DNA from: Alphaproteobacteria bacterium
Lineage (GTDB): Bacteria > Pseudomonadota > Alphaproteobacteria > CAAGCB01 > CAG-977
Length of the DNA stretch: 29,261 nt
Reading direction: 5' to 3'
Assembly (NCBI GenBank): GCA_900768875.1
Contig: CAAGEP010000001.1
Coordinates: forward strand, 1-29,261
Every line of letters starts with the position of its first letter. Within the stretch, counting starts at the first letter, position 1. The notes under the pieces are model-generated. The model saw only the letters and a list, made by a program, of their open reading frames with translations. It was not told the origin of the DNA and did not search any database. The position numbers were made by a program, and so were the translations under genes. Positions 23,677-29,261 of this stretch are shown piece after piece.

Positions 23677-24819
23677 TTAGTAAACCAAACAAACCTCGAC
23701 GGCGGAGGGCAAAGACATTTCCGCCGCAACCGTTTCAACCTGCTCCGCGCCCGCGCGCTTCAAAGCGTCCGCGACCGCCCGCGCGCGCCGTTCCGCCAAA
23801 GAACCGCCCGCATGCCGCACCTGCAGAACGGCAATCGAATTGTCGTTCCACGCCTGAACGGCTTCATTGACGACAGCCTTTGCCGACGCGGGCAAAGCCG
23901 CCGAGCTTCCGTTAAACAGCACCGTGCCGATTTCCTGCTTGAACGCCTCCTCCGCGACGGGTGCTTTCAGCGTAAAGGCGGACTTTTGCGTTTCGGGCAT
24001 TTTCAAAACCAAAGCGGGCTTTGCGGGTTCGGGCGCTTTCAGCGTAAAGGCGGGCTTTTGCCGCTGTTTCGGCGGAACAACCAGTTTCAAGACGGGCTTT
24101 TGCGCCGCGACGGGAGCCGCCACCAAAGGCTGCAGCAATTCGGGCTTGACGGGTTCGACCAAAGTCACCCGTTCCTTGACAGGTTCGGGTTCCGGAGCGG
24201 GAGCGTCCAAAACGACATCCTGCTTGCGCGGTTCAATCAAAGCCTGCGTATCGGGCTTGAGCTGAAAATCGATTTCCGCATCGTCCGTTTTCGGCGCGGG
24301 CTCGGGCAGTTTTTCGTCGTTTTTAACCACTTCGACGACTGTCAGCGCGCGGGATTTCGGCGAAATAATCGACGCCAGCATTTCCTGTTCGGATTTGACG
24401 ACCAGCTCGTCCTTTTCAATGGTGTTTTTGACCTCCAGCGGGCGCACTTCCGTTTCGGGCGCGCGTTTTTTCGCGCTGTAAATCAAAGCGGCATCGGGGG
24501 CGTTCAGCCCTTTGCGCAACGAAATTTTTTCGCGTTCGGCAAACCGCCCCGCATGTTCGTAAGCAGGCTGTTCAAGCGTTTTTTCCGCCGCTTTGTTCAC
24601 CGTGACTTTGCCGCTGACGGCGTACACGGGCAACGGTTCGCCGCCCAGCATTTCGCCGACGGTCTTTCCCGGCTTGTCGTCGGGGGTTTCGGGAACCATA
24701 TCGGGTTCGGGCAACACGAAATCGTCGTTATATCCGTACCAGTCGAGGTTGTCGTTCTGTGCCGAACACGCCGCCAGCAACATCGCCAACCCGACAAAAG
24801 CTTTCCGCTTTACAGCCAT
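23677..24819 (-). CDS. Lipoprotein with Pro/Lys-rich linker and degenerate OmpA-like C-terminus
   Basis: A 380-residue envelope protein. The N-terminus is a lipoprotein signal: positively charged 'MAVKRK', a hydrophobic stretch, and lipobox LLAAC with Cys 18. Residues ~40-290 are low-complexity Pro/Glu/Lys-rich sequence, likely extended across the periplasm, with a repeated 'K-(P/S)-AFTLKAP' unit. The last ~90 residues resemble an OmpA-like peptidoglycan-binding domain ('IGTVLFNGSSAALPASAKAVVNEAVQAW', 'SLAERRARAVADALKRAGA'), but the usual Asp/Arg pair for diaminopimelate is not clear. A role linking outer membrane and wall is plausible. It is first in an operon with hom and recJ, with a good promoter upstream. 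Confidence 0.75.
   Translation of the reverse strand: MAVKRKAFVGLAMLLAACSAQNDNLDWYGYNDDFVLPEPDMVPETPDDKPGKTVGEMLGGEPLPVYAVSGKVTVNKAAEKTLEQPAYEHAGRFAEREKISLRKGLNAPDAALIYSAKKRAPETEVRPLEVKNTIEKDELVVKSEQEMLASIISPKSRALTVVEVVKNDEKLPEPAPKTDDAEIDFQLKPDTQALIEPRKQDVVLDAPAPEPEPVKERVTLVEPVKPELLQPLVAAPVAAQKPVLKLVVPPKQRQKPAFTLKAPEPAKPALVLKMPETQKSAFTLKAPVAEEAFKQEIGTVLFNGSSAALPASAKAVVNEAVQAWNDNSIAVLQVRHAGGSLAERRARAVADALKRAGAEQVETVAAEMSLPSAVEVCLVY
23963..24062 (-). repeat. In-gene direct repeat in the lipoprotein linker
   Basis: Two near-identical ~27-base segments (from 23963 and from 24035, 72 bases = 24 codons apart) encode the repeated 'K-(P/S)-AFTLKAP' unit, differing mainly at one base (gcggActtttg / gcggGctttt). 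This points to recent in-frame duplication. Confidence 0.8.
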
Positions 24820-24857
24820 TTGCGCCTCTTATAAACTATCGGAATCCAATCGAATCG

Positions 24858-24886
24858 ATATTACCCGCACGCCGTTAAAATCGCAA
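24858..24886 (-). promoter_or_regulatory. Promoter of the lipoprotein-hom-recJ operon
   Basis: TTGCGA (-35, 24881-24886) and TAATAT (-10, 24858-24863) with a 17-base spacer on the minus strand. Predicted start near 24851, about 30 bases before the lipoprotein ATG. Confidence 0.65.
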
Positions 24887-24975
24887 GAAAAGTTTGATAT
24901 GCCGTCGTTTTAGGAAAAACAAGCTCTTGCCGATGACAAACTTTTGTTTAGAATCAGAATGATACGAAAAACCTT

Positions 24976-25003
24976 GTGGACAAACTGGACAAATTGTTGA
25001 CAA
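24976..25003. repeat. Triple GACAA direct repeat upstream of the adenosine deaminase gene
   Basis: Two copies of GGACAAA (24978-24984, 24987-24993) and one TTGACAA (24997-25003) lie in tandem at 9-11 base spacing; the last overlaps the -35 box. This could be an operator. The first copy in context (TGTGGACAA) is one base from a DnaA box. Confidence 0.4.
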
Positions 25004-25025
25004 GCGTTTTTCGATTGTGTATTCT
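24997..25025 (+). promoter_or_regulatory. Strong promoter of the adenosine deaminase gene
   Basis: Consensus TTGACA (24997-25002) and TATTCT (25020-25025) are 17 bases apart. The predicted start near 25032 gives a leader of about 57 bases that contains a small GGG/CCC hairpin (25062-25074) just before the AAGGAAGG ribosome-binding site (25077-25083). Confidence 0.78.
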
Positions 25026-25088
25026 GCTTTGTTAAGAAGAATTACTGTATAAAAACGATAAGGGCTGAAAACCCAAAGGAAGGTTGTT

Positions 25089-26357
25089 ATGACACAAAAA
25101 TACAATACGGCTGAAATGCCCAAAGCCACATTGCATGAACATATCGAAGGCACGGTTACCCCCGAAATGGCGGCGAAACTGGCGCAGCGCCATAACGTGT
25201 CTTTGCCCGACAACTTTGTGATGAAAGACGGCGAATACGACAAAGCCGATTTCCCCAACGGCCGCTACGCTTATGACGAAAGCGATTTCTGGGCGTTCAT
25301 CAACACGTACGACACCGTCGCCGACATGATGCGCACGCCGCAGGATTATTACGACGTGACCAAGGACTACCTGTCCAAAAACGCCGCCGACGGCGGAATT
25401 TACGCGGAACTGATTGTTTCGCCGATGCACATGGCAACCGAAGTCAACCCCGAAACGGGAAAAGCGGAACTGTCCGCTCCGCGCTACGCCGCGATGCTGG
25501 AAGCGATGACCAACGCCGCCGAGGAAGTCAAAGAATCCACAGGCTTGGAAACCCGCTTTATTGCGACGGGCGTTCGCAACTTGGGCGCGGAAAACGTGAC
25601 GGAAGTCGCAAAATTCGTGCGCGACAATCCCCACCCGCTGGTAACGGGCTTCGGCATTGCGGGCAACGAACGCGCGGGCAAGTTTGACGACTTTGCCGAA
25701 GCGTTGTCGATTGCCAAAGGCGCGGGCTTGAAGCTGGCTTTGCACGCGGGCGAAATCTGCGGTCCCGAAAGCATCCGCGACGCGGTTCGTTTAGGCGCGT
25801 CCCGTGTCGGACACGGCGTTTCCGCGGTGCAGGATCCCGCGTTGATGAAAGAACTGGCGGAAAAGAACATAATGGTCGAAGTCTGCCCGACGTCGAACCG
25901 CATTTTGGTCGGCGAACTCAAAGGCGACTTGGCGAACCACCCCGCGCGCAAACTGTACGACGCGGGCATCAAAATCTCGCTGAACCCCGACGACGGCGGT
26001 ATTTTCGGCACGCAGACGGGCAAGGAACACCGCATCAGCGCCAAGGAATTCGGCTTTACCAAAGCGGAAATGTACGACATCACGCTGTGCGCTTTGGATT
26101 GTTCGTTCGCGGACGTGAAAACGCGCAAACAGCTCAAAGAAAACGTCTATAAGCGCATGACCGCCGAAGACCGCAAAGAAATGGCGGAACAGGCTGAAAA
26201 AGCGCAAAATCCGATTTTGAAAAAACGCTTGGAAACCCGCGCCGTGGAAAGCGAGCTGGTCGCCAAAAAAATGGAGGTGCAAAAAAGACGGGAAGCCGCT
26301 TCCGCCAAACGCGCCCCGAAACTGACGGCGATTTTGAACAACAAGCGCACGCGCTAA
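25089..26357 (+). CDS. Adenosine deaminase family protein with charged C-terminal extension
   Basis: Zn-dependent amidohydrolase expected to deaminate adenosine (or a related purine) in salvage. The 422 residues include metal/catalytic positions His16 and His18 ('LHEHIEG'), His219 and Glu222 ('LHAGE'), His242 ('GHG'), 'EVCPTSN' and Asp301-302 ('SLNPDDGG'). Typical adenosine deaminases are about 330-350 residues. Here the last ~65 residues are an extra Lys/Glu/Ala-rich, probably coiled-coil tail ending 'KLTAILNNKRTR'. Because close relatives include adenine deaminase and 6-aminodeoxyfutalosine deaminase, I give no gene symbol. It has its own strong promoter, a strong ribosome-binding site and a good terminator, so it is monocistronic and probably well expressed. 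Confidence 0.88.
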   Translation: MTQKYNTAEMPKATLHEHIEGTVTPEMAAKLAQRHNVSLPDNFVMKDGEYDKADFPNGRYAYDESDFWAFINTYDTVADMMRTPQDYYDVTKDYLSKNAADGGIYAELIVSPMHMATEVNPETGKAELSAPRYAAMLEAMTNAAEEVKESTGLETRFIATGVRNLGAENVTEVAKFVRDNPHPLVTGFGIAGNERAGKFDDFAEALSIAKGAGLKLALHAGEICGPESIRDAVRLGASRVGHGVSAVQDPALMKELAEKNIMVEVCPTSNRILVGELKGDLANHPARKLYDAGIKISLNPDDGGIFGTQTGKEHRISAKEFGFTKAEMYDITLCALDCSFADVKTRKQLKENVYKRMTAEDRKEMAEQAEKAQNPILKKRLETRAVESELVAKKMEVQKRREAASAKRAPKLTAILNNKRTR

Positions 26358-26379
26358 TCGGAACAAACCGATAAATCCA

Positions 26380-26412
26380 AACGGCGAGGAACATTCCCCG
26401 CCGTTTTTTTTT
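26380..26412 (+). terminator. Terminator of the adenosine deaminase gene
   Basis: ACGGCG (26381-26386) pairs with CGCCGT (26399-26404), with GGA/TCC continuing inside after one mismatch, followed by a run of nine T's. It lies 24 bases after the stop. Confidence 0.88.
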
Positions 26413-26424
26413 GGCGCAACGCAA

Positions 26425-26452
26425 AAGTTTTTAAAATACGTTTTAAAAACTT
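26425..26452. repeat. Perfect 12-bp inverted repeat, AT-rich
   Basis: AAGTTTTTAAAA (26425-26436) and TTTTAAAAACTT (26441-26452) around a TACG loop. It lies after the deaminase terminator in convergent non-coding DNA. It shares TTTTAAAAT-NNN-TTTTAAA with a second copy 40 bases downstream (26469-26487). Confidence 0.8.
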
Positions 26453-26465
26453 CCCGGTTTGAGCA

Positions 26466-26479
26466 ACATTTTAAAATGT
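26466..26479. repeat. 14-bp perfect palindrome
   Basis: ACATTTTAAAATGT is a perfect palindrome, and with the following bases repeats the TTTTAAAAT-NNN-TTTTAAA pattern of the preceding inverted repeat. It resembles a dimeric regulator site, although no gene start is near. Confidence 0.7.
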
Positions 26480-26534
26480 ATTTTAAATTTATTTCACAGA
26501 AACCCGCAAAGCATTATTGATGCCGAAGCCACCG

Positions 26535-26565
26535 TTTGGAAAAACAGGCAATTTTTCCAAATTGC
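26535..26565. repeat. Two overlapping, mutually exclusive inverted repeats
   Basis: TTTGGAAAAA (26535-26544) pairs with TTTTTCCAAA (26552-26561). GCAATTT (26548-26554) pairs with AAATTGC (26559-26565). The two hairpins share bases, so only one can form at a time. Confidence 0.7.
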
Positions 26566-26570
26566 TTAAC

Positions 26571-26615
26571 CAAAAACAGACTTTTTGTAAAAATTTACAA
26601 AAAGTCTGTCGTTTT
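26571..26615 (-). terminator. Terminator of the kinase-permease operon, very long stem
   Basis: A perfect 16-bp inverted repeat (26576-26591 with 26594-26609) with a 2-base centre; on the minus strand it is followed by TTTTTGG. It starts about 24 bases after the permease stop at 26633. The stem is longer than needed for termination, and A/T runs on both sides make it nearly symmetrical. Confidence 0.85.
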
Positions 26616-26632
26616 TGAAAGTTCTTGGAAAA

Positions 26633-27781
26633 TTACGCTTTGATTTTCGGGGTCAGAGCCAGCAAATACAGCACGCCCGCGCCGATAACGGGAATGGCGG
26701 CGGACTGTGTGCCGACAATATCGACCGCGCGCCCCATAACCAGCGGGAACACCGTTCCGCCGAACAATCCCATAATCATCAAGCCCGACACTTCGTTTTT
26801 CTTGGTTTCGTCATGCAGCAAAGCGCGGGCGAAAATAATCGAAAACACGTTGGAGTTTCCGAATCCTATCATCGCCACCGCCGCCGTCAAGACGGCTTTT
26901 CCCGTCCCGAACCAAAGCATGAAAGCAGCCGCCGCCATCATCAAAACGCTCAGCAGAAAGAACAGGCGGTTGCTGACTTTGGTCAAAGCGAAACTGCCCG
27001 TCAAACAGCCGATTGTTCTGAACAAAAAGTACACGCTTGCCGCATATCCCGCGGTTTCCAGCGCCGCGCCGAGCTTTTCCATTAAAATTTTGGGCGCGAC
27101 GACGTTTGTTCCGACATCAATGCCGACATGGCACATAATCCCCAAAAAGCACAGCGCAATCAGCGGATTTTTCAGCAACCTGAAGCAATCGGCAAAGCTC
27201 GAGGGCTTGCCCGTAATCTCCTCCTCTTGCACTTTGTCGCGCGCCAGCAAAACGACGGCAAGCACGGAAACGACGGCGAACACGGGGAACAGCACCTGCC
27301 ATCTTCCGAAACGCACCGCGCCCCACGCCGCCAAAATCGGCGCGACAAAGGACGCAATCGCCTTAACGAACTGCCCGAACGTCAGCGCGCCCGACAATTT
27401 TTCGTCTTTAATCAAGTTGGACACCAACGGATTCAGCGACACCTGCATAATCGTGTTGCCGATGCCCAGCAGGCAGAACGACACAACCATCACAGGCAAA
27501 GTATAAGCGAACGACGGCAGCAGCAAAGCCATAAAAGTAACGAACAGCCCCGCCAAAACGGTTTTGCGCCGTCCGATTTTGTTCATCATCATGCCCGTCG
27601 GCACGGCACCGACCAGAAACCAGAAAAACACCATGGACGGAAACATATTCGCCCACGTGTCGGTCAGCGCAAAATCGCGTTTTGCGTAATTGGACGCGAT
27701 GCCGACCAAATCCACAAACCCCATGGCGAAAAAAGCGGGCAGCACGGGGAAAAGTTTTACAACCATATTTTCGGATTTCAT
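26633..27781 (-). CDS. MFS sugar permease, FucP/glucose-galactose type
   Basis: Inner-membrane major-facilitator transporter of 382 residues with about 12 hydrophobic segments. Signatures are 'AFFAMGFVDLVGIASNYAKRDF', the loop 2-3 motif 'GMMMNKIGRRKTVLAG', and 'GIGNTIMQVSLNPLVSNL', all in the style of the FucP/GluP proton-sugar symporter branch. The substrate is not determined; its partner kinase suggests a hexose such as fructose or glucose. The ATG overlaps the kinase stop by 4 bases (ATGA), so the two are translationally coupled. The operon ends in the long-stem terminator downstream. Confidence 0.85.
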   Translation of the reverse strand: MKSENMVVKLFPVLPAFFAMGFVDLVGIASNYAKRDFALTDTWANMFPSMVFFWFLVGAVPTGMMMNKIGRRKTVLAGLFVTFMALLLPSFAYTLPVMVVSFCLLGIGNTIMQVSLNPLVSNLIKDEKLSGALTFGQFVKAIASFVAPILAAWGAVRFGRWQVLFPVFAVVSVLAVVLLARDKVQEEEITGKPSSFADCFRLLKNPLIALCFLGIMCHVGIDVGTNVVAPKILMEKLGAALETAGYAASVYFLFRTIGCLTGSFALTKVSNRLFFLLSVLMMAAAAFMLWFGTGKAVLTAAVAMIGFGNSNVFSIIFARALLHDETKKNEVSGLMIMGLFGGTVFPLVMGRAVDIVGTQSAAIPVIGAGVLYLLALTPKIKA

Positions 27782-28656
27782 TGTTCCGCTCCTTTTTCAT
27801 AAGCAGGCCAAGCCCCCGATTTCGTCGACACGAAAGCCGCAATGTCCACCGCCGCTTTGTGCGCCTGAGCCAAGGATTTGCCCGTCAAAATATTGTATAC
27901 GAACGCCCCCGAAAACGAATCCCCCGCCCCGACGGTGTCGGCGACTTTGACTTTCGGAGTCGGCAGCCACGACTTTTCCGACGGCGTGTAAATCGCGCTG
28001 AATTTGTCGCCCGCCGTGAAAATCATATACTTCAAACCGTATCGGCTGATGAAAGCGCGGCAGACTTCGTCAACAGTTCCGGAAAAGCCAAACAATTTTT
28101 TCAGCACTTCGATTTCATCGTCGTTGATTTTAAAGACGTTTGCTTTTTTCAACAATTCGTCAATCAGTTCCGCCGAATAATAATTGCCGCGCAGATTGAC
28201 ATCAAAGAACCGCAGAGCATCTTTCGGCGCGAAAGACAGCAGCGTTTCGATCGCCTGTTTGGACTGAGGCGACCTGAGCGCCAAAGTGCCGAAACAAACG
28301 GCATCGGCGCGCTTTACCAATTCTTCGGCTTCGGCGGAAGCCGTCAAGTAATCCCACGCCACGCCTTCGACAATGTCATAAGACGGGATGCCGTCGTTCA
28401 AAACGACTTTGACATGTCCCGTCGGGTGGTCGTTGCGCGAAATGCAGTATTTGATGCCGCTTTTTTCCAGTTCGGCAAGGATTTCGTCGCCCAAAGCATC
28501 GTTGCCGACCGCGCTGACGGCGTAGCCTTGCGCGCCCAGCCGGGTCGCGTGATACACAAAGTTAATCGGCGCGCCGCCCGCGCGTTTGCCTTCGGGCAGC
28601 ATGTCCCACAGCAGTTCGCCGACACCGATGATAACGGGATGTTTGTTTTCAGCCAT
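27778..28656 (-). CDS. PfkB-family sugar kinase, fructokinase-like
   Basis: A 292-residue ribokinase/PfkB-fold kinase. The N-terminal signature is 'GVGELLWDMLPEGKRAGGAPINFVYHATRLG' and the C-terminal signature 'DTVGAGDSFSGAF' has catalytic Asp 246 in GAGD (243-246). 'GGAPINFVYHA' and 'FFDVNLRGNYY' resemble bacterial fructokinases, including those of Bacteroidetes. It would phosphorylate the sugar brought in by the overlapping permease. I chose the ATG at 28656 because GGAGG lies 8 bases upstream; the longer frame to 28707 would run over the promoter. Ribokinase or another specificity is possible. Confidence 0.86.
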   Translation of the reverse strand: MAENKHPVIIGVGELLWDMLPEGKRAGGAPINFVYHATRLGAQGYAVSAVGNDALGDEILAELEKSGIKYCISRNDHPTGHVKVVLNDGIPSYDIVEGVAWDYLTASAEAEELVKRADAVCFGTLALRSPQSKQAIETLLSFAPKDALRFFDVNLRGNYYSAELIDELLKKANVFKINDDEIEVLKKLFGFSGTVDEVCRAFISRYGLKYMIFTAGDKFSAIYTPSEKSWLPTPKVKVADTVGAGDSFSGAFVYNILTGKSLAQAHKAAVDIAAFVSTKSGAWPAYEKGAEQ

Positions 28657-28690
28657 AAAAAGCCTCCGTCCGGTTATAGAAACTTTGTTT

Positions 28691-28720
28691 AGTGTAGCAC
28701 AAAACATACGGAGATTTCAA
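28691..28720 (-). promoter_or_regulatory. Promoter of the kinase-permease operon
   Basis: TTGAAA (-35, 28715-28720) and TACACT (-10, 28691-28696) with an 18-base spacer on the minus strand; the bases TGC before the -10 make it an extended -10 type. Confidence 0.68.
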
Positions 28721-28742
28721 ACGGTTACGACGTTTTCCGTTT
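28719..28742. promoter_or_regulatory. Possible operator next to the kinase promoter
   Basis: AAACGG (28719-28724) and CCGTTT (28737-28742) form an inverted repeat with a 12-base gap, touching the -35 box. A sugar-responsive regulator could bind here; the arms are short, so chance is not excluded. Confidence 0.3.
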
Positions 28743-28775
28743 TTGTTTCATTTTTCAACGCAAGGGGCGGATGAT

Positions 28776-28805
28776 ATAAAAAAATCCCTTGGATTCCAAG
28801 GGATT
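28776..28805 (-). terminator. Terminator of tRNA-Gln
   Basis: A perfect 10-bp stem (28783-28792 with 28796-28805) with a 3-base loop; on the minus strand a run of T's follows. It starts 5 bases past the tRNA CCA end. Confidence 0.9.
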
Positions 28806-28809
28806 GAAG

Positions 28810-28884
28810 TGGCTGGGGCGGCTGGACTCGAACCAGCGAATGACGGAGTCAAAGTCCGTTGCCTTACCGCTTGGCTACGCCCCA
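28810..28884 (-). tRNA. tRNA-Gln (anticodon UUG)
   Basis: Complete cloverleaf on the minus strand: acceptor TGGGGCG/CGCCCCA, D-arm with AGCCAAGCGGTAAGGC, anticodon stem ACGGA/TCCGT with loop CTTTGAC (anticodon TTG), T-arm GCTGGTTCGAGTCCAGC, discriminator G and encoded CCA. It reads CAA and, by wobble, CAG. It has its own promoter and terminator. Confidence 0.97.
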
Positions 28885-28897
28885 ACAAAGTTATTTT

Positions 28898-28926
28898 TCT
28901 GTATCCTATTTTCCCAATGCCGTCAA
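28898..28926 (-). promoter_or_regulatory. Promoter of tRNA-Gln
   Basis: TTGACG (-35, 28921-28926) and TACAGA (-10, 28898-28903), spacer 17. The predicted start is about 7 bases before the mature tRNA 5' end. Confidence 0.6.
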
Positions 28927-28955
28927 GCATTTTTATGCTTTTGGAAAAATTTTGA

Positions 28956-28983
28956 TTGTTTTTTCCGCCAAATCGGCTATTGT
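28956..28983 (+). promoter_or_regulatory. Probable promoter of tRNA-Arg
   Basis: TTGTTT (28956-28961) and TATTGT (28978-28983), spacer 16, with a predicted start about 10 bases before the tRNA. It is divergent from the tRNA-Gln promoter. Confidence 0.5.
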
Positions 28984-28999
28984 GTCTGTTATTCAAAAT

Positions 29000-29076
29000 G
29001 CGCCCGTAGCTCAGCTGGATAGAGTATCGGCCTCCGAAGCCGAGGGTCGTGGGTTCGAATCCCGCCGGGCGCACCA
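29000..29076 (+). tRNA. tRNA-Arg (anticodon CCG)
   Basis: Complete 77-base cloverleaf: acceptor GCGCCCG/CGGGCGC, D-arm with TAGCTCAGCTGGATAGAG, anticodon stem TCGGC/GCCGA with loop CTCCGAA (anticodon CCG), T-arm GTGGGTTCGAATCCCGC, discriminator A and encoded CCA. It reads CGG. Its 3' end is repeated 161 bases downstream. Confidence 0.97.
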
Positions 29077-29083
29077 ATTTAAA

Positions 29084-29111
29084 AAAAAATCCTCGAAAGA
29101 GGATTTTTTTT
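29084..29111 (+). terminator. Terminator of tRNA-Arg
   Basis: An 11-bp stem AAAAAATCCTC/GAGGATTTTTT with a GAAA loop (29095-29098) and T-run, starting 7 bases after CCA. Confidence 0.9.
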
Positions 29112-29135
29112 ATTGGGGCGTAGGGGCGCGGAGAA

Positions 29136-29154
29136 GAACCCGCGACGTGGGTTC
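29136..29154. repeat. Inverted repeat GAACCC/GGGTTC
   Basis: GAACCC (29136-29141) and GGGTTC (29149-29154) with a 7-base loop. The right arm is also the left half of the degenerate tRNA T-arm copy described in the next entry. Confidence 0.6.
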
Positions 29155-29261
29155 GGTGAGCGGAAGCGAACGACGCCGTCAGGCGGTCCCGTCAGGGACG
29201 AAGAGCGCAGCGATGAGCAATCCCGCCGGGCGCACCAATTTAAAAAAATCCTCGAAAGGGG
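29146..29261 (+). repeat. Second, interrupted copy of the tRNA-Arg 3' end and its terminator
   Basis: CGTGGGTTCG (29146-29155) repeats 29048-29057, and AATCCCGCCGGGCGCACCAATTT (29219-29241) repeats 29058-29080 exactly, continuing into A's and TCCTCGAAAG like the first terminator. In the true tRNA the two pieces are adjacent in the T-loop; here 63 bases (29156-29218) separate them. That insert contains small hairpins with GTCA loops (GCC/GGC and GTCCC/GGGAC) and two degenerate GAGCG-N-AGCGA units. No acceptor 5' arm, D-arm or anticodon arm precedes it, so this is not a functional tRNA. The window ends inside the repeat. Confidence 0.85.

Noticed and set aside
22471..24834. Very long plus-strand open frame (787 codons)
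   Set aside because: It is antisense to hom and the lipoprotein gene, which have clear family matches; the translation is Arg/Gln/Phe-rich without any domain, typical of a shadow in this codon usage.
24975..24984. DnaA box / replication origin
   Set aside because: Only one near-match (TGTGGACAA) without a cluster of boxes, AT-rich unwinding region or origin-linked genes.
29112..29261. Permuted or intron-containing tRNA gene
   Set aside because: Only the T-arm and acceptor 3' half are present; no D-arm, anticodon arm or 5' acceptor precedes them, and the 63-base insert shows no intron structure.

Overview
The window looks like chromosomal DNA of a flagellated, Gram-negative alphaproteobacterium. 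The evidence is the ffh-rpsP-rimM-trmD-rplS order, an ELM1-family protein, a YejABEF peptide importer, a FliN/flagellin pair, hom next to recJ, and tRNA genes with encoded CCA. A host- or gut-associated lineage is possible (a FucP-type sugar permease sits beside a fructokinase-like kinase), but that is inference. Coding density is very high and most neighbouring genes overlap by 1-8 bases. I found no insertion sequence, CRISPR array or rRNA.

Layout. 1-813: 3' part of a flagellin gene, closed by two back-to-back terminators. 943-5540 (minus): ffh, rpsP, rimM, trmD, rplS and asd, i.e. protein targeting, ribosome/tRNA maturation and aspartate-family amino-acid synthesis. ffh has a clear sigma70-type promoter and a structured leader with a possible 12-codon leader peptide and an attenuator-like hairpin. 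5754-11134 (plus, divergent from ffh): mtaB, ftsY, a 934-residue membrane protein with a HEAT-repeat tail, and a small cyclic-nucleotide-binding-fold protein. 11137-19425 (minus): an eight-gene overlapping run, in transcription order ELM1-family protein, hydroxypyruvate-isomerase-like protein, HisN-type phosphatase, yejA, yejB, yejE, yejF and fliN. 19499-20602 (plus): a secreted TM1410/GH114-like protein. 20599-24819 (minus): an OmpA-like lipoprotein, hom and recJ. 25089-26357 (plus): an adenosine-deaminase-family enzyme with a charged C-terminal tail. 26358-26632: a convergent spacer packed with inverted repeats. 26633-28656 (minus): PfkB sugar kinase and MFS sugar permease. 28810-29076: divergent tRNA-Gln(UUG) and tRNA-Arg(CCG). 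29112-29261: a degenerate repeat containing a second, interrupted copy of the tRNA-Arg 3' end.

How the genes fit together. ffh and ftsY, the SRP GTPase and its receptor, lie on opposite sides of one divergent promoter region. The yej genes would import short peptides. The kinase and permease overlap by four bases and form a plausible uptake-plus-phosphorylation unit. The least familiar module is 7894-11134: an MFS/nucleotide-transporter-like membrane domain joined to a long HEAT scaffold, followed one base later by a cyclic-nucleotide-binding-fold protein that seems to lack the usual phosphate-binding arginine. The least explained non-coding features are the ffh leader, the convergent inverted-repeat cluster, and the broken tRNA-Arg duplicate at the right edge.
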